From assembly GCF_032098525.1 (NCBI RefSeq), contig NZ_CP134890.1:1674001-1738000 (forward strand): a stretch of DNA of 64,000 bases, in the 5' to 3' direction. Position 1 is the first letter of the stretch, and the number at the start of each line of letters is the position of its first letter. Below, piece after piece: positions 44,429 to 53,756 of the stretch. Source of the stretch: Flavobacterium sp. PMTSA4 (GTDB taxonomy: Bacteria > Bacteroidota > Bacteroidia > Flavobacteriales > Flavobacteriaceae). Below the pieces are notes generated by a model, which saw only the letters and a program-made list of their open reading frames with translations, made no database searches and was not told where the DNA came from. Position numbers and translations under genes: made by a program.

Positions 44429-46057
44429 ATGCCTAAAGGTTTTTTTAATGTGCCAAAAGCAGTCAATGAACCCGTAAAATCATATGCTCCAAATTCTCCA
44501 GAAAAAGTAGCCGTTTTAGCTGCTTATAAAAAAATGTGGAACGAAACTATTGATGTGCCAATGTATATTGGTAAAGAAGAAGTTCGAACTGGAAACACAA
44601 AAAATATGTCTGCACCACATGACCATCAACATGTGGTTGGAACGTATCATTTAGCAGAAAAAAAACACATTGACCAAGCTATTGTTGAAGCATTAGAAGC
44701 AAGAAAAAAATGGTCGCAAATGCCTTGGGAGCAAAGAGCTGCAATATTTTTAAAAGCTGCCGAATTAATTGCTGGTCCATATCGCGCTAAGATTAATGCC
44801 GCGACAATGATTGCGCAATCAAAAACTATTTATCAGGCAGAAATTGATGCTGCATGTGAATTGATTGATTTTTTACGTTACAACGTAGAATTCATGACTC
44901 AAATATATAAAGACCAACCAAAATCAGTTTCTGATGTTTGGAACAGAGTTGAATATCGTCCGCTGGAAGGATTTATATATGCTATTACTCCTTTCAACTT
45001 TACAGCAATTGCTGCTAATCTTCCAGCAAGTGCTGCTTTAATGGGAAATACTGTTGTTTGGAAACCAAGCGACAGCCAAGTCTTTTCGGCAAAAGTAATT
45101 ATTGATGTTTTCAAAGAAGCTGGCGTTCCTGATGGAGTTATCAATGTGGTTTTTGGCGATCCAGTAATGATTTCTGATACTATATTTAATCATCCTGATT
45201 TTGCTGGTGTTCATTATACAGGTTCTACTTTTGTGTTTAAAGAAATTTTCAAAAAAATAGGTGATAATATCCATACTTATAAAACCTATCCAAGAATCGT
45301 TGGAGAAACTGGAGGAAAAGACTTTGTAATGGTTCATCCTTCTGCTAATGTAAAGCAAGTAGTTGCTAATACTATTCGTGGTGCTTTTGAGTTTCAAGGA
45401 CAAAAATGTTCGGCTGCTTCAAGAGCTTATTTCCCAAAATCACTTTGGAATGAAATCAAAGAAGAAATGGGCAAAGAATTAGCGTCAATCAAAATGGGTA
45501 CGCCAGAAGATTTCTCAAACTTTGTTACCGCTGTTATCCATGAAGGTTCTTTTGACAAACTGGCAAGCTATATTGACCAAGCTAAAAAAGATGCGGATGC
45601 CGAAGTAATTTTTGGTGGAAACTATGATAAATCAAAAGGATATTTTATAGAGCCAACTGTTATTTTAACTACGAATCCAAAATATAAAACAATGGAAACC
45701 GAACTTTTCGGTCCAGTTTTAACCGTTTATATTTATGAAGATTCAAAATGGACTGAAACTTTAAAATTAGTTGATGAAACTTCTGAATACGCATTAACTG
45801 GTGCTGTATTTAGCCAAGACAGATATGCTATCGTTGAAGCAACAAATGCTTTACAAAACTCTGCTGGAAATTTCTACATCAATGACAAACCAACCGGAGC
45901 TGTGGTAGGCATGCAACCGTTTGGTGGCGCAAGAGCTTCGGGAACTAACGACAAAGCCGGTTCTGCACAAAACTTATTGCGCTGGGTTTCTCCGAGAACC
46001 ATTAAAGAAACTTTTGTTACTCCAGCCGATTATCGTTATCCTTTTTTAGGAGAATAA
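44429..46057 (+). CDS. pruA: L-glutamate gamma-semialdehyde dehydrogenase (delta-1-pyrroline-5-carboxylate dehydrogenase)
   Basis: The second enzyme of proline breakdown; it oxidises glutamate semialdehyde to glutamate with NAD+. The 542-residue protein belongs to the aldehyde dehydrogenase superfamily. Substrate-specific signatures are visible: ITPFNFTAIAANLPASAAL near residue 190, the catalytic base in VGETGGKDFV near 291, and the nucleophile in EFQGQKCSAASRAY near 327. The C-terminal GGARASGTNDKAGSA is also typical. The stand-alone form, with no fused proline dehydrogenase, ends in a terminator. Confidence 0.95.
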   Translation: MPKGFFNVPKAVNEPVKSYAPNSPEKVAVLAAYKKMWNETIDVPMYIGKEEVRTGNTKNMSAPHDHQHVVGTYHLAEKKHIDQAIVEALEARKKWSQMPWEQRAAIFLKAAELIAGPYRAKINAATMIAQSKTIYQAEIDAACELIDFLRYNVEFMTQIYKDQPKSVSDVWNRVEYRPLEGFIYAITPFNFTAIAANLPASAALMGNTVVWKPSDSQVFSAKVIIDVFKEAGVPDGVINVVFGDPVMISDTIFNHPDFAGVHYTGSTFVFKEIFKKIGDNIHTYKTYPRIVGETGGKDFVMVHPSANVKQVVANTIRGAFEFQGQKCSAASRAYFPKSLWNEIKEEMGKELASIKMGTPEDFSNFVTAVIHEGSFDKLASYIDQAKKDADAEVIFGGNYDKSKGYFIEPTVILTTNPKYKTMETELFGPVLTVYIYEDSKWTETLKLVDETSEYALTGAVFSQDRYAIVEATNALQNSAGNFYINDKPTGAVVGMQPFGGARASGTNDKAGSAQNLLRWVSPRTIKETFVTPADYRYPFLGE

Positions 46058-46075
46058 TGAAATGAAATATTAACT

Positions 46076-46108
46076 AAAAAAGTCCAAGAATATCTTGGAC
46101 TTTTTTTA
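46076..46108 (+). terminator. Terminator after pruA
   Basis: Stem GTCCAAGA / TCTTGGAC around a 3 nt loop, followed by T7 and preceded by A6. Confidence 0.8.
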
Positions 46109-46165
46109 TGTCTTTGAATAAAAAAAATTTGTACCTTCGATTGTCAAACCAACAAACCATCATCT

Positions 46166-48445
46166 ATGAAATTGAAAATTACTTTATTAGCATTACTGTT
46201 TACATTATTTGGAACTTTTGCTCAAGACAAATCTTTTGACTTGTTGAAAGACAAAACCAAGACAAAAATTTTATATGATAGAGTTTTTGGAATATCGAAT
46301 GCTACTCAACCAAAAACTAAAGACATAAGCGCTACTTATTTTCTTCAGGTTTATAACGAAATTCAACGTGCTGATTACAACAACTCTTTGCCAAAATTGG
46401 AAAAAATAAGAGAAACAGCAACTCTAGCTTCTTTAAAAAATCTAATCCCTTTGGCAGTTTTGATTACTGATTTTGAAACAATTAAAAAAAGTGATTTTGA
46501 AAATAATTTAATTTTAAATGCCAACAATCAATTTGAAAGCCGAAAAAAAACTCAAATAAATTTCGACTTACATTCTTTAAATCTAGTTGCACCTATTGTT
46601 TCTAAATCGAAAACAAATAATGCAACCTTTATTTTAAATGAAAATTTAATTTTCAATACTACTTCAAGAGAAATTCAGTCGATTTCTTATTTAAATAGTA
46701 ATAATTCTTGGCAAAATATTAATTACAACCAACCATTTCAAGTAGCTTTTCAAAATAAAGGAAAACAAGAACTTAAACTTAAAATCAATTTTATAAATGG
46801 TATTTCTCAGGAAGAAACTATTGAAATTGAAACACCAAGTTCAACTAATTTAAACAGAAATAACAATAATTTACAATTTCTACCTTCAGGAATTACAGCT
46901 AGTATTCCTTATCAAGGTTATGGAGAAACTGCACCCGTTTTTGGTCAAGGTGAATATGAAATTTTCTTAGACAATGTAGATGGTGTTTTAGACAAACCTA
47001 TAATTTTAATTGATGGTTTTGATCCTGGTGATACAAGAAATACAGCTGCTATTTATTCTTTGTTAGATTATGGTACAAATCAAAATTTAGCTGATTATCT
47101 AAGAACTTTAGGTTATGATATTGTCATTATAAACTTCCCAACCTATACTGTGCCAAGTACAACAACAGTAATTGATGGTGGCGCCGATTTTATTCAAAGA
47201 AATGCTTTTATTTTAGTTCAATTAATCAATCAAATTAATGCTCAAAAAGTAGGTATTGAAAAAAATGTAGTTATCGGACCAAGTATGGGTGGATTAATTT
47301 CTAGATATGCATTACGTTATATGGAAATGAACAATATGAATCACGATACTAGATTATATATTTCTTTTGATTCACCACATCAAGGAGCAAATGTTCCAAT
47401 TGGTTTTCAACATTTATTTAATTACATGGCTTATGGTCCATTAGGAAGTGCTGCTGTTCAACCTGTAGTTGATGGATTGATAAAAAGTGCTGCAGCAAGA
47501 CAAATGTTAGTAGATCATTTAGAAGGACATTTACAAACAGGAAGTGCTTTTGAATTCAATACTGCTTCGGCTTCATTAGTTCCAACTGGCGCACCGAATT
47601 TTAGAAATGCTTTTCAAAATGAGTTAAATACAATGGGTTTTCCAACGTTAACAAGAAATGTTTCAATCTCAAACGGTGCAGGAAATGGAACTATGAATTA
47701 TAGTCCGAATTTTGAAGTGATGAATCATACTTTTAATATCAGTACGTCTCAAAGAGCAATTATAAACTTAAGATTTACTCCTGCTGCAAATCAGACCAAT
47801 CAAGTTAGTAGATTCAGAGGTCAGCAATTTGTAATTGCAATTTGGATTACTGGTTTTGAAAGTTTGGCGAACTCAAAAGCACCAACTTATACCGATGGTT
47901 TAGACACAGCACCAGGCGGAAGATTTGACATGACTGGTTTTGAAACTAGTTTAGGAAACGACCCATTATTAACGGAATTCTTCACCAATTTAAATGCTGA
48001 TTATTTCACTTTTATTCCAACTTGGAGCTCAATGGCTATTTCAAACACACAAAACTTATATACACCTTTTACTGGAAGTTCTGTTTCGCCTTTTGTTGCT
48101 TCTTCAATCCCAACTATTAATGAAAATCATATTACGTTTAATGCTCAAAACGTAGCTTTTGCATTGAATGAAATATTAAATCCACCATTAAGTATAAGTA
48201 ATCCTGAGTTAGAATCGATTTGGGTAAAAAATCCAATTGAAAACACTATAGAAATAAATGCCAATTATTCTCTTGAAAATGTATCAATTACATTGACTGA
48301 TATGCTTGGTAAAAGAATTTATCAATCTAACAATATAACTATTTCTGGCACATATTCTATTCCTGTAGATTTATCAAAAGGAATTTATCTTTTGAATATT
48401 GATAATGGGAAACAAAGTGTCACTAAGAAATTGGTAAAGAACTAA
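46166..48445 (+). CDS. Alpha/beta-hydrolase-like protein exported by T9SS (type A sorting domain)
   Basis: A 759-residue protein with a signal peptide (LFTLFGTFAQDK), a long beta-rich region of unknown fold, and a hydrolase-like domain near residue 285-430: ILIDGFDPGDTRNTAAIY, then the elbow IGPSMGGLISRYALRY (Ser near 373). The last 75 residues form a T9SS type A sorting domain (SIWVKNPIENTIEINAN, LTDMLGKRIYQS, GIYLLNIDNGKQSVTKKLVKN). It is therefore likely carried to the cell surface or released. The substrate, probably lipid or peptide, is unknown. Confidence 0.88.
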   Translation: MKLKITLLALLFTLFGTFAQDKSFDLLKDKTKTKILYDRVFGISNATQPKTKDISATYFLQVYNEIQRADYNNSLPKLEKIRETATLASLKNLIPLAVLITDFETIKKSDFENNLILNANNQFESRKKTQINFDLHSLNLVAPIVSKSKTNNATFILNENLIFNTTSREIQSISYLNSNNSWQNINYNQPFQVAFQNKGKQELKLKINFINGISQEETIEIETPSSTNLNRNNNNLQFLPSGITASIPYQGYGETAPVFGQGEYEIFLDNVDGVLDKPIILIDGFDPGDTRNTAAIYSLLDYGTNQNLADYLRTLGYDIVIINFPTYTVPSTTTVIDGGADFIQRNAFILVQLINQINAQKVGIEKNVVIGPSMGGLISRYALRYMEMNNMNHDTRLYISFDSPHQGANVPIGFQHLFNYMAYGPLGSAAVQPVVDGLIKSAAARQMLVDHLEGHLQTGSAFEFNTASASLVPTGAPNFRNAFQNELNTMGFPTLTRNVSISNGAGNGTMNYSPNFEVMNHTFNISTSQRAIINLRFTPAANQTNQVSRFRGQQFVIAIWITGFESLANSKAPTYTDGLDTAPGGRFDMTGFETSLGNDPLLTEFFTNLNADYFTFIPTWSSMAISNTQNLYTPFTGSSVSPFVASSIPTINENHITFNAQNVAFALNEILNPPLSISNPELESIWVKNPIENTIEINANYSLENVSITLTDMLGKRIYQSNNITISGTYSIPVDLSKGIYLLNIDNGKQSVTKKLVKN

Positions 48446-48448
48446 ATA

Positions 48449-48480
48449 AAAAAAGCGTCTAAAATTAGACGCTTTTTTTT
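48449..48480. terminator. Bidirectional terminator between the T9SS hydrolase gene and rsmG
   Basis: Stem AAGCGTCTAA / TTAGACGCTT with A and T runs on either side; it reaches the rsmG stop. Confidence 0.85.
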
Positions 48481-49108
48481 ATGCTTTATATTTTAAAGGC
48501 AGATGAACAACTTTTTTAGTTTCAAAGAATTCATCTTTAAAAAAATCTGAGATATTATATTGAACTGCATTTGGAAAAGCTGCTAATTCTTCTGTCAAAT
48601 CACCACCTTTTAAATAAAGAATTCCATTTTTTAATTTATGGTTACTGTGTTTCTTAATTTTATTTTTTATCCATGAAACAAAATCGGGCATATTGGTTAC
48701 AGCTCTAGAAACTATAAAATCAAATTCTTCTTTAACATTTTCAGCTCTCATTTGTTCGGCTTTTACATTTTTAAGCTCCAACGCATCAATAACCGCTTGA
48801 ACTACTTTTATTTTTTTGGCAATAACATCAATTAAATAAAAATTCGTCTCAGGAAACAAAATTGCCAATGGAATTCCAGGAAAACCACCACCAGTTCCAA
48901 CATCTAAAACTGAACTCCCTTCTTCAAAAGATTGGATTTTTGCTATAGCCAATGAATGCAAAACATGTTTTGTATACAATTCATCAATATCTTTTCTGGA
49001 AATAACATTAATTTTTGCATTCCAGTCATGATACAGTGATTCTAACTTTTCGAATTGTTGTATTTGATTTTCAGTTAAGTAAGGAAATTGTTTCAGGATT
49101 TCATCCAT
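48479..49108 (-). CDS. rsmG: RsmG (GidB), 16S rRNA G527 N7-methyltransferase
   Basis: The 209-residue protein has the RsmG core: YHDWNAKINVISRKD near residue 27, LHSLAIAK near 50, and the SAM-binding loop SVLDVGTGGGFPGIPLA near 65. The ERAENVKEEFDFIVSRAV segment near 119 holds the catalytic region. It methylates N7 of G527 in 16S rRNA. The start at 49108 lies 16 bp after a -7 element. Confidence 0.95.
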   Translation of the reverse strand: MDEILKQFPYLTENQIQQFEKLESLYHDWNAKINVISRKDIDELYTKHVLHSLAIAKIQSFEEGSSVLDVGTGGGFPGIPLAILFPETNFYLIDVIAKKIKVVQAVIDALELKNVKAEQMRAENVKEEFDFIVSRAVTNMPDFVSWIKNKIKKHSNHKLKNGILYLKGGDLTEELAAFPNAVQYNISDFFKDEFFETKKVVHLPLKYKA

Positions 49109-49123
49109 GGTTTAGCTTTTCAA

Positions 49124-49131
49124 CAAAAATA
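49124..49131 (-). promoter_or_regulatory. -7 element of rsmG
   Basis: TATTTTTG on the minus strand. No -33 TTG at the usual distance. Confidence 0.45.
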
Positions 49132-49218
49132 AGGTTTTTGGTTAATAATTATGATTTGTTTTAATCTTTTAAAAAATTATAATAATTATCTTTACGCCAA
49201 ATTTTGAATTTTACATTA

Positions 49219-50313
49219 ATGGATACTACATCACCTATATTTTCTAAAAATGACAGCATGAAATTTTTCAGAACTCTGAATAAGAGAGTAAATGATTATT
49301 TCAAAGAAAACAATCTAAATAAAACCGGAAATTGGAAACTTCATTTAAAAACAATTGTAATGTTTTCAATTTTTCTAACACCTTATTTTTTCTTGTTGGC
49401 AATGGATATGCCTTTTTGGGTTTACTTGTTGTTAAACGTTGTAATCGGAGTTGGAATGGCAGGAGTTGGAATGAACGTAATGCATGACGGAAATCATGGT
49501 TCTTATTCAAGTAAATCTTGGGTGAACAAGTTTATGGGTGGAAGTATTTATATTCTAGCTGGAAACGTTTATAATTGGCAAGTACAACATAACGTTTTAC
49601 ATCATACTTATACCAACATTCTTGGTCATGATGAAGATTTAGAAGCTGGAAGAATTATGCGATTTACTAAAGAAGCAAAATGGTATCGTTTTCATAAATT
49701 TCAACATTACTACTCAGTTTTTTTATATGGTTTACTAACATTTAACTGGGCAATTACTACTGATTTTCTTCAGATGAAACGTTATTTGAAACGTAAATTA
49801 TCATATGGAGAATTCAAAAAACCTTCTGTTAGATGGACAACTTTAATTATAACTAAAGTTATCTATTTTTCAATTTGGTTGGTAATTCCAATTGTTTTAG
49901 GAATTACATGGTGGAAAGTATTGTTAGGATTTTTAGTAATGCATTATACTGCTGGAGTAATTTTGAGTGTTGTTTTTCAATTAGCACACGTTGTAGAAGA
50001 CACACACAATCCTATACCAGATGATAATGGAGAAATTGAAAACACTTGGGCTATTCATCAGTTATTTACGACGGCTAATTTTGCTCCAAAAAATTGGTTA
50101 GTAAACTATTATACTGGTGGTTTGAATCATCAAATTGAGCATCATATTTTCCCAAACATAAGTCATATTCATTATGGCAAAATTGCAGAAATAGTGAAAC
50201 AAACAGCTCAAGAATGTAACTTGCCTTATTTTGAATTCAAGACAACTCGAGAGGCAATCTACTCGCATTTCAAGCATTTAAAAGAACTTGGTCAAAAACC
50301 TCAACTAGCATAA
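49219..50313 (+). CDS. Membrane fatty acid desaturase (acyl-CoA/acyl-lipid, front-end type)
   Basis: From ATG 49219 the product is 364 residues; an upstream TTG at 49204 would add five. All histidine boxes are present: HDGNHGS near residue 91, HNVLHHTYTN near 127, and HQIEHHIFP near 301. Four hydrophobic membrane segments surround them. The enzyme inserts a double bond in membrane fatty acids, which in cold-adapted flavobacteria controls fluidity. The desaturated position cannot be read from sequence alone. Confidence 0.9.
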   Translation: MDTTSPIFSKNDSMKFFRTLNKRVNDYFKENNLNKTGNWKLHLKTIVMFSIFLTPYFFLLAMDMPFWVYLLLNVVIGVGMAGVGMNVMHDGNHGSYSSKSWVNKFMGGSIYILAGNVYNWQVQHNVLHHTYTNILGHDEDLEAGRIMRFTKEAKWYRFHKFQHYYSVFLYGLLTFNWAITTDFLQMKRYLKRKLSYGEFKKPSVRWTTLIITKVIYFSIWLVIPIVLGITWWKVLLGFLVMHYTAGVILSVVFQLAHVVEDTHNPIPDDNGEIENTWAIHQLFTTANFAPKNWLVNYYTGGLNHQIEHHIFPNISHIHYGKIAEIVKQTAQECNLPYFEFKTTREAIYSHFKHLKELGQKPQLA

Positions 50314-50320
50314 TAACCCA

Positions 50321-50347
50321 GACGCGATTTTTTCGCGTCTCTTATTT
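50321..50347 (+). terminator. Weak terminator after the desaturase gene
   Basis: GC-rich stem GACGCGA / TCGCGTC around a 5 nt T loop, followed by a broken T tract. Confidence 0.6.
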
Positions 50348-50368
50348 TAATCTAATTTCAACAACACA

Positions 50369-51556
50369 ATGAGCCATTTGTTATCCGACAGAATTAACAA
50401 TTTATCTACATCACAAACTCTTGCTATGGCAGCTTTAGCTAGAGAATTAAAAGCCCAAGGAAAAGACATTATCAGTTTAAGTTTAGGCGAACCCGATTTT
50501 AATACTCCTGATTTTATTAAAGAAGCTGCAAAAAAAGCAATCGACGAAAACTACAGCACTTATACTCCAGTTGATGGTTATGTGGAGTTAAAAGAAGCTA
50601 TTTGTAGAAAATTTAAAAGAGACAACAATTTAGATTATAAACCTTCGCAAATTGTAGTTTCAACAGGTGCAAAACAATCTTTATACAACATTGCCCAAGT
50701 AATGCTTAATGATGGTGACGAAGTTATTCTTCCTGCGCCATATTGGGTTTCTTACTACGAAATAATAAAACTTTCTAGTGGAGTTCCGGTTGAAGTTCCA
50801 ACCTCAGTTGAAACTGATTTCAAAATGACCGCTGAGCAATTAGAAAAAGCTATTACTCCTAAAACAAAGATGATGTGGTTCAGTTCACCTTGTAATCCTA
50901 GTGGTTCAGTATATAATCGTGAAGAACTTGAAGCAATCGGTAAAGTTTTAGAAAAACATCCAAACATTTACATCGTTTCTGACGAAATCTATGAACATAT
51001 TAATTTCTCTGGAACTTTTTGTAGTATTGGTTCAATCCCAGGAATGTTTGAAAGAACAATTACAGTAAATGGCGTTGCTAAAGCATTTGCCATGACTGGA
51101 TGGAGAATTGGATACATTGGCGCACCAGAATTTATTGCCAAAGCATGTACAAAAATTCAAGGACAGGTTACTTCTGGAGCAAATTCTATTGCACAACGAG
51201 CAACAATTACTGCGGTTGATTCCGATCCAAAAGTTTTAAATGAAATGGTAACTGCTTTCAAAAATCGTAGAGATTTAGTAGTCGGATTGGTAAAAGATAT
51301 CCCAGGATTTAAACTAAATGTTCCTGAAGGTGCTTTTTATGTTTTTCCTGATGTTTCTTCCTTTTTTGGAAAAACTTTGAAAGGACAATTTATTAAAGAC
51401 GCAACAGATTTTTCAATGTTTTTATTATCTGAAGCAAATGTGGCTACAGTAACTGGTGATGCCTTCGGAAACCCAAATTGTATTCGTTTTTCATATGCTA
51501 CAAGCGAAGCTTTATTAACTGAAGCTATGAGAAGAATCAAAGAAGCAGTATCTTAA
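50369..51556 (+). CDS. Class I pyridoxal-phosphate aminotransferase (aspartate-type)
   Basis: A 395-residue fold-type I enzyme; the PLP lysine is Lys238 in VAKAFAMTGWRIGY. Other signatures: SLGEPDFNTP near residue 38, a substrate-binding SPCNPSGSVYNREE near 173, and SDEIYEHINF near 204. The closest families are aspartate aminotransferase type Ib. It may serve aspartate and glutamate metabolism. It ends at a strong terminator. Confidence 0.9.
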   Translation: MSHLLSDRINNLSTSQTLAMAALARELKAQGKDIISLSLGEPDFNTPDFIKEAAKKAIDENYSTYTPVDGYVELKEAICRKFKRDNNLDYKPSQIVVSTGAKQSLYNIAQVMLNDGDEVILPAPYWVSYYEIIKLSSGVPVEVPTSVETDFKMTAEQLEKAITPKTKMMWFSSPCNPSGSVYNREELEAIGKVLEKHPNIYIVSDEIYEHINFSGTFCSIGSIPGMFERTITVNGVAKAFAMTGWRIGYIGAPEFIAKACTKIQGQVTSGANSIAQRATITAVDSDPKVLNEMVTAFKNRRDLVVGLVKDIPGFKLNVPEGAFYVFPDVSSFFGKTLKGQFIKDATDFSMFLLSEANVATVTGDAFGNPNCIRFSYATSEALLTEAMRRIKEAVS

Positions 51557-51567
51557 TTAACAAATAT

Positions 51568-51594
51568 GCCTCAAGAATTCTTGAGGCTTTTTTT
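51568..51594 (+). terminator. Terminator between the aminotransferase gene and purT
   Basis: A perfect 20 bp palindrome, GCCTCAAGAATTCTTGAGGC, followed by T7. It lies over the ATG at 51566 that starts a longer purT frame. Confidence 0.85.
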
Positions 51595-51613
51595 ATTTAT
51601 AAAAATTTACAAA

Positions 51614-52777
51614 ATGTCAAAAATACTATTACTTGGTTCTGGTGAACTAGGAAAAGAGTTTGTAATTGCAGCTCAAAGAATTGGTCAATATATAATTGCA
51701 GTTGATAACTATGCTAATGCTCCAGCTATGCAAGTTGCACATGAATTTGAAGTCATAAATATGCTTGATGGCTCAGAATTAGACAGAATTGTAGCCAAAC
51801 ATAAACCTGATTTTATAGTTCCCGAAATTGAAGCCATTCGTACCGAACGATTCTATGATTATGAAAAACAAGGAATAACAGTTGTTCCTTCAGCCAAAGC
51901 TGCAAATTTTACAATGAACAGAAAAGCCATCCGAGATTTGGCAGCAAAAGATTTAGGTTTGCGAACCGCCAATTATCGCTATGCAACAACAGCAGATGAA
52001 CTTCAAAAAGCTGTTGAGGAAGTTGGAATTCCGTGTGTAGTAAAACCATTAATGAGTTCATCAGGAAAAGGACAATCAACTATTAAAACCCAAGAAGACA
52101 TTGTAAAAGCATGGAACTATTCTGTGGAAGGTTCGCGGGGTGATGTTGTGGAAGTCATAGTAGAAGCTTTTGTTAATTTTTATTCTGAAATAACTTTATT
52201 AACCGTTACTCAAAAAAATAATCAAACCTTGTTTTGTGCGCCAATTGGTCACAGGCAAGAACGTGGTGATTATCAAGAAAGCTGGCAACCAGCAAAAGTT
52301 TCAGATAAAGATTTAGTGGAAGCACAAGAAATGGCGAGAAAAGTAACTGAAGCTCTTGGTGGCGCAGGGCTTTTTGGGGTAGAATTCTTTTTAAAAGATG
52401 AAGGTGTTTATTTTTCAGAATTATCACCAAGACCACACGATACCGGAATGGTAACCTTAGCTGGAACACAAAATTTTAACGAATTTGAATTGCATTTGCG
52501 AGCAATTTTGAGTTTACCAATTTTCGAAATTACTCTAGAAAAAGCTGGAGCAAGCGCTGTTATTCTAGCAACAGAAAATTCAAACAATCCAACTTTCACT
52601 GGAATTGAAAAAGTAGCTTCTTTACCTAAAACTGATTTTCGTATCTTTGGTAAAGCATCTTCTAGACCATATCGGAGAATGGGAGTTGTTTTAACAAACG
52701 ATTCGCTTGAAACACCAATTGAAGAAATAGTTGAACAAGCGAAAGAAACTGCAAAATTGATAACTGTAAATCATTAA
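51614..52777 (+). CDS. purT: PurT, formate-dependent phosphoribosylglycinamide formyltransferase
   Basis: PurT makes formyl-GAR in purine synthesis from formate and ATP, a folate-free alternative to PurN. From ATG 51614 the product is 387 residues (MSKILLLGSGELGKEF). ATP-grasp features are visible: VVKPLMSSSGKGQSTI near residue 140, FFLKDEGVYFSELSPRPHDTGMVTLAG near 253. The upstream ATG at 51566 lies in a terminator and would add 16 hydrophobic residues, so it is not used here. Confidence 0.94.
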   Translation: MSKILLLGSGELGKEFVIAAQRIGQYIIAVDNYANAPAMQVAHEFEVINMLDGSELDRIVAKHKPDFIVPEIEAIRTERFYDYEKQGITVVPSAKAANFTMNRKAIRDLAAKDLGLRTANYRYATTADELQKAVEEVGIPCVVKPLMSSSGKGQSTIKTQEDIVKAWNYSVEGSRGDVVEVIVEAFVNFYSEITLLTVTQKNNQTLFCAPIGHRQERGDYQESWQPAKVSDKDLVEAQEMARKVTEALGGAGLFGVEFFLKDEGVYFSELSPRPHDTGMVTLAGTQNFNEFELHLRAILSLPIFEITLEKAGASAVILATENSNNPTFTGIEKVASLPKTDFRIFGKASSRPYRRMGVVLTNDSLETPIEEIVEQAKETAKLITVNH

Positions 52778-52781
52778 GATT

Positions 52782-53093
52782 ATGAAAAAAATATTCTCAC
52801 TATTCGTATTATTAATTTGCTTCACAAATCAAGCGCAAGAAAAACCAAAAACGCAAATAGTAGAAGCTTCTTGCGGGCAATGTCAATTTGGAATGACAGA
52901 AAAAAAAGGTTGTGATTTAGCTGTTCGGATTGATGGAAAATCGTATTTCGTTGATGGAACTAAATTAGATGATCACGGCGATGCTCATGCCGAAGATGGT
53001 TTTTGTTCTGCTGTGAGAAAAGCAGAAGTGGTTGGCGAAGTAAAAGACAACCGTTTTGTAATTACTTATTTCAAACTACTTCCTGCTAATTAG
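52782..53093 (+). CDS. DUF6370-family exported cysteine-rich protein
   Basis: A 103-residue protein with a signal peptide (LLICFTNQAQ). The mature part carries four cysteines and nearby histidines in a fixed order: C31-x2-C34 (SCGQCQFG), C44, H65 and H69 (DDHGDAHAEDGFC) and C75. This pattern suggests metal or heme binding, or disulfide chemistry in the periplasm; I do not know a demonstrated role. It starts 4 bp after purT and ends 9 bp before a Crp/Fnr gene. Confidence 0.78.
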   Translation: MKKIFSLFVLLICFTNQAQEKPKTQIVEASCGQCQFGMTEKKGCDLAVRIDGKSYFVDGTKLDDHGDAHAEDGFCSAVRKAEVVGEVKDNRFVITYFKLLPAN

Positions 53094-53102
53094 TCGTTTA
53101 AT

Positions 53103-53678
53103 TTGGCTCAAATTTTAGAAAATATTTCAAAAATTGTTTCTCTTTCAAAAGAAGAAGAAATTTTTTTCATGTCTAAAATTGAAACTAAAGAATACAAATC
53201 AAAGTCGCTTATTCTTCATGCTGGCGAAATCTGCAAACACTTTTATTTTGTAAATTCTGGAATCTTAAGAAGTTTCAACATTAATGACAATATTGTTGAG
53301 CATGTATTGCATTTTGCCTGTGAAGGTTGGTGGATTGGTGACATGTACAGCTTATTATCCCAGAAACCAGGAAACCTTTTTATTGAAGTTCTTGAAGATG
53401 CAGAAGTTGTTTTATTGCCTAAAGAAAACCAAGAAGAATTATACGTTCAAATCCCAAAGTTGGAACGTTTTTTTAGAATTCTAACTGAAAATTCTCTTGT
53501 TGCTCATCAAGAACGATTAATGGATAACCTAAGCTTATCAGCAGAAGAACGTTTTGAAAAATTTTGTTCAAAATATCCCTCATTAATTCAAAAAGTTCCT
53601 CAAAAACAAATTGCTTCATACATAGGCGTTACACCTGAATTTTTCAGTAAAATGAAAGCTCGAATGCTAAAAAAATGA
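53103..53678 (+). CDS. Crp/Fnr-family transcriptional regulator
   Basis: A 191-residue protein: a cyclic-nucleotide-like beta-roll (IICKHFYFVNSGILRSFN near residue 40), a GWWIGDMYSLL effector region near 76, and a C-terminal helix-turn-helix with PQKQIASYIGVTPEFFSKM near 163. No Fe-S cysteine cluster of the Fnr type is visible. The start is a TTG at 53103; the first ATG is 22 codons later, and homologues I recall carry the longer N-terminus. The gene is 9 bp after the DUF6370 gene. Confidence 0.82.
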   Translation: MAQILENISKIVSLSKEEEIFFMSKIETKEYKSKSLILHAGEICKHFYFVNSGILRSFNINDNIVEHVLHFACEGWWIGDMYSLLSQKPGNLFIEVLEDAEVVLLPKENQEELYVQIPKLERFFRILTENSLVAHQERLMDNLSLSAEERFEKFCSKYPSLIQKVPQKQIASYIGVTPEFFSKMKARMLKK

Positions 53679-53719
53679 TTTCTTAATCTAGGTTAAGTGC
53701 ATTTCGTTTTATGTGATTG

Positions 53720-53727
53720 TAAATTTG
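53720..53727 (+). promoter_or_regulatory. -7 element of the pirin gene
   Basis: TAAATTTG, with the ATG at 53757, about 30 bp further on. No -33. Confidence 0.5.
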
Positions 53728-53756
53728 TATCATAATAATTACTAAATTTATAAATA

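Noticed and set aside
51566..51613. ATG-initiated extension of PurT
   Set aside because: It starts at the edge of the terminator palindrome and adds hydrophobic residues that PurT proteins lack.
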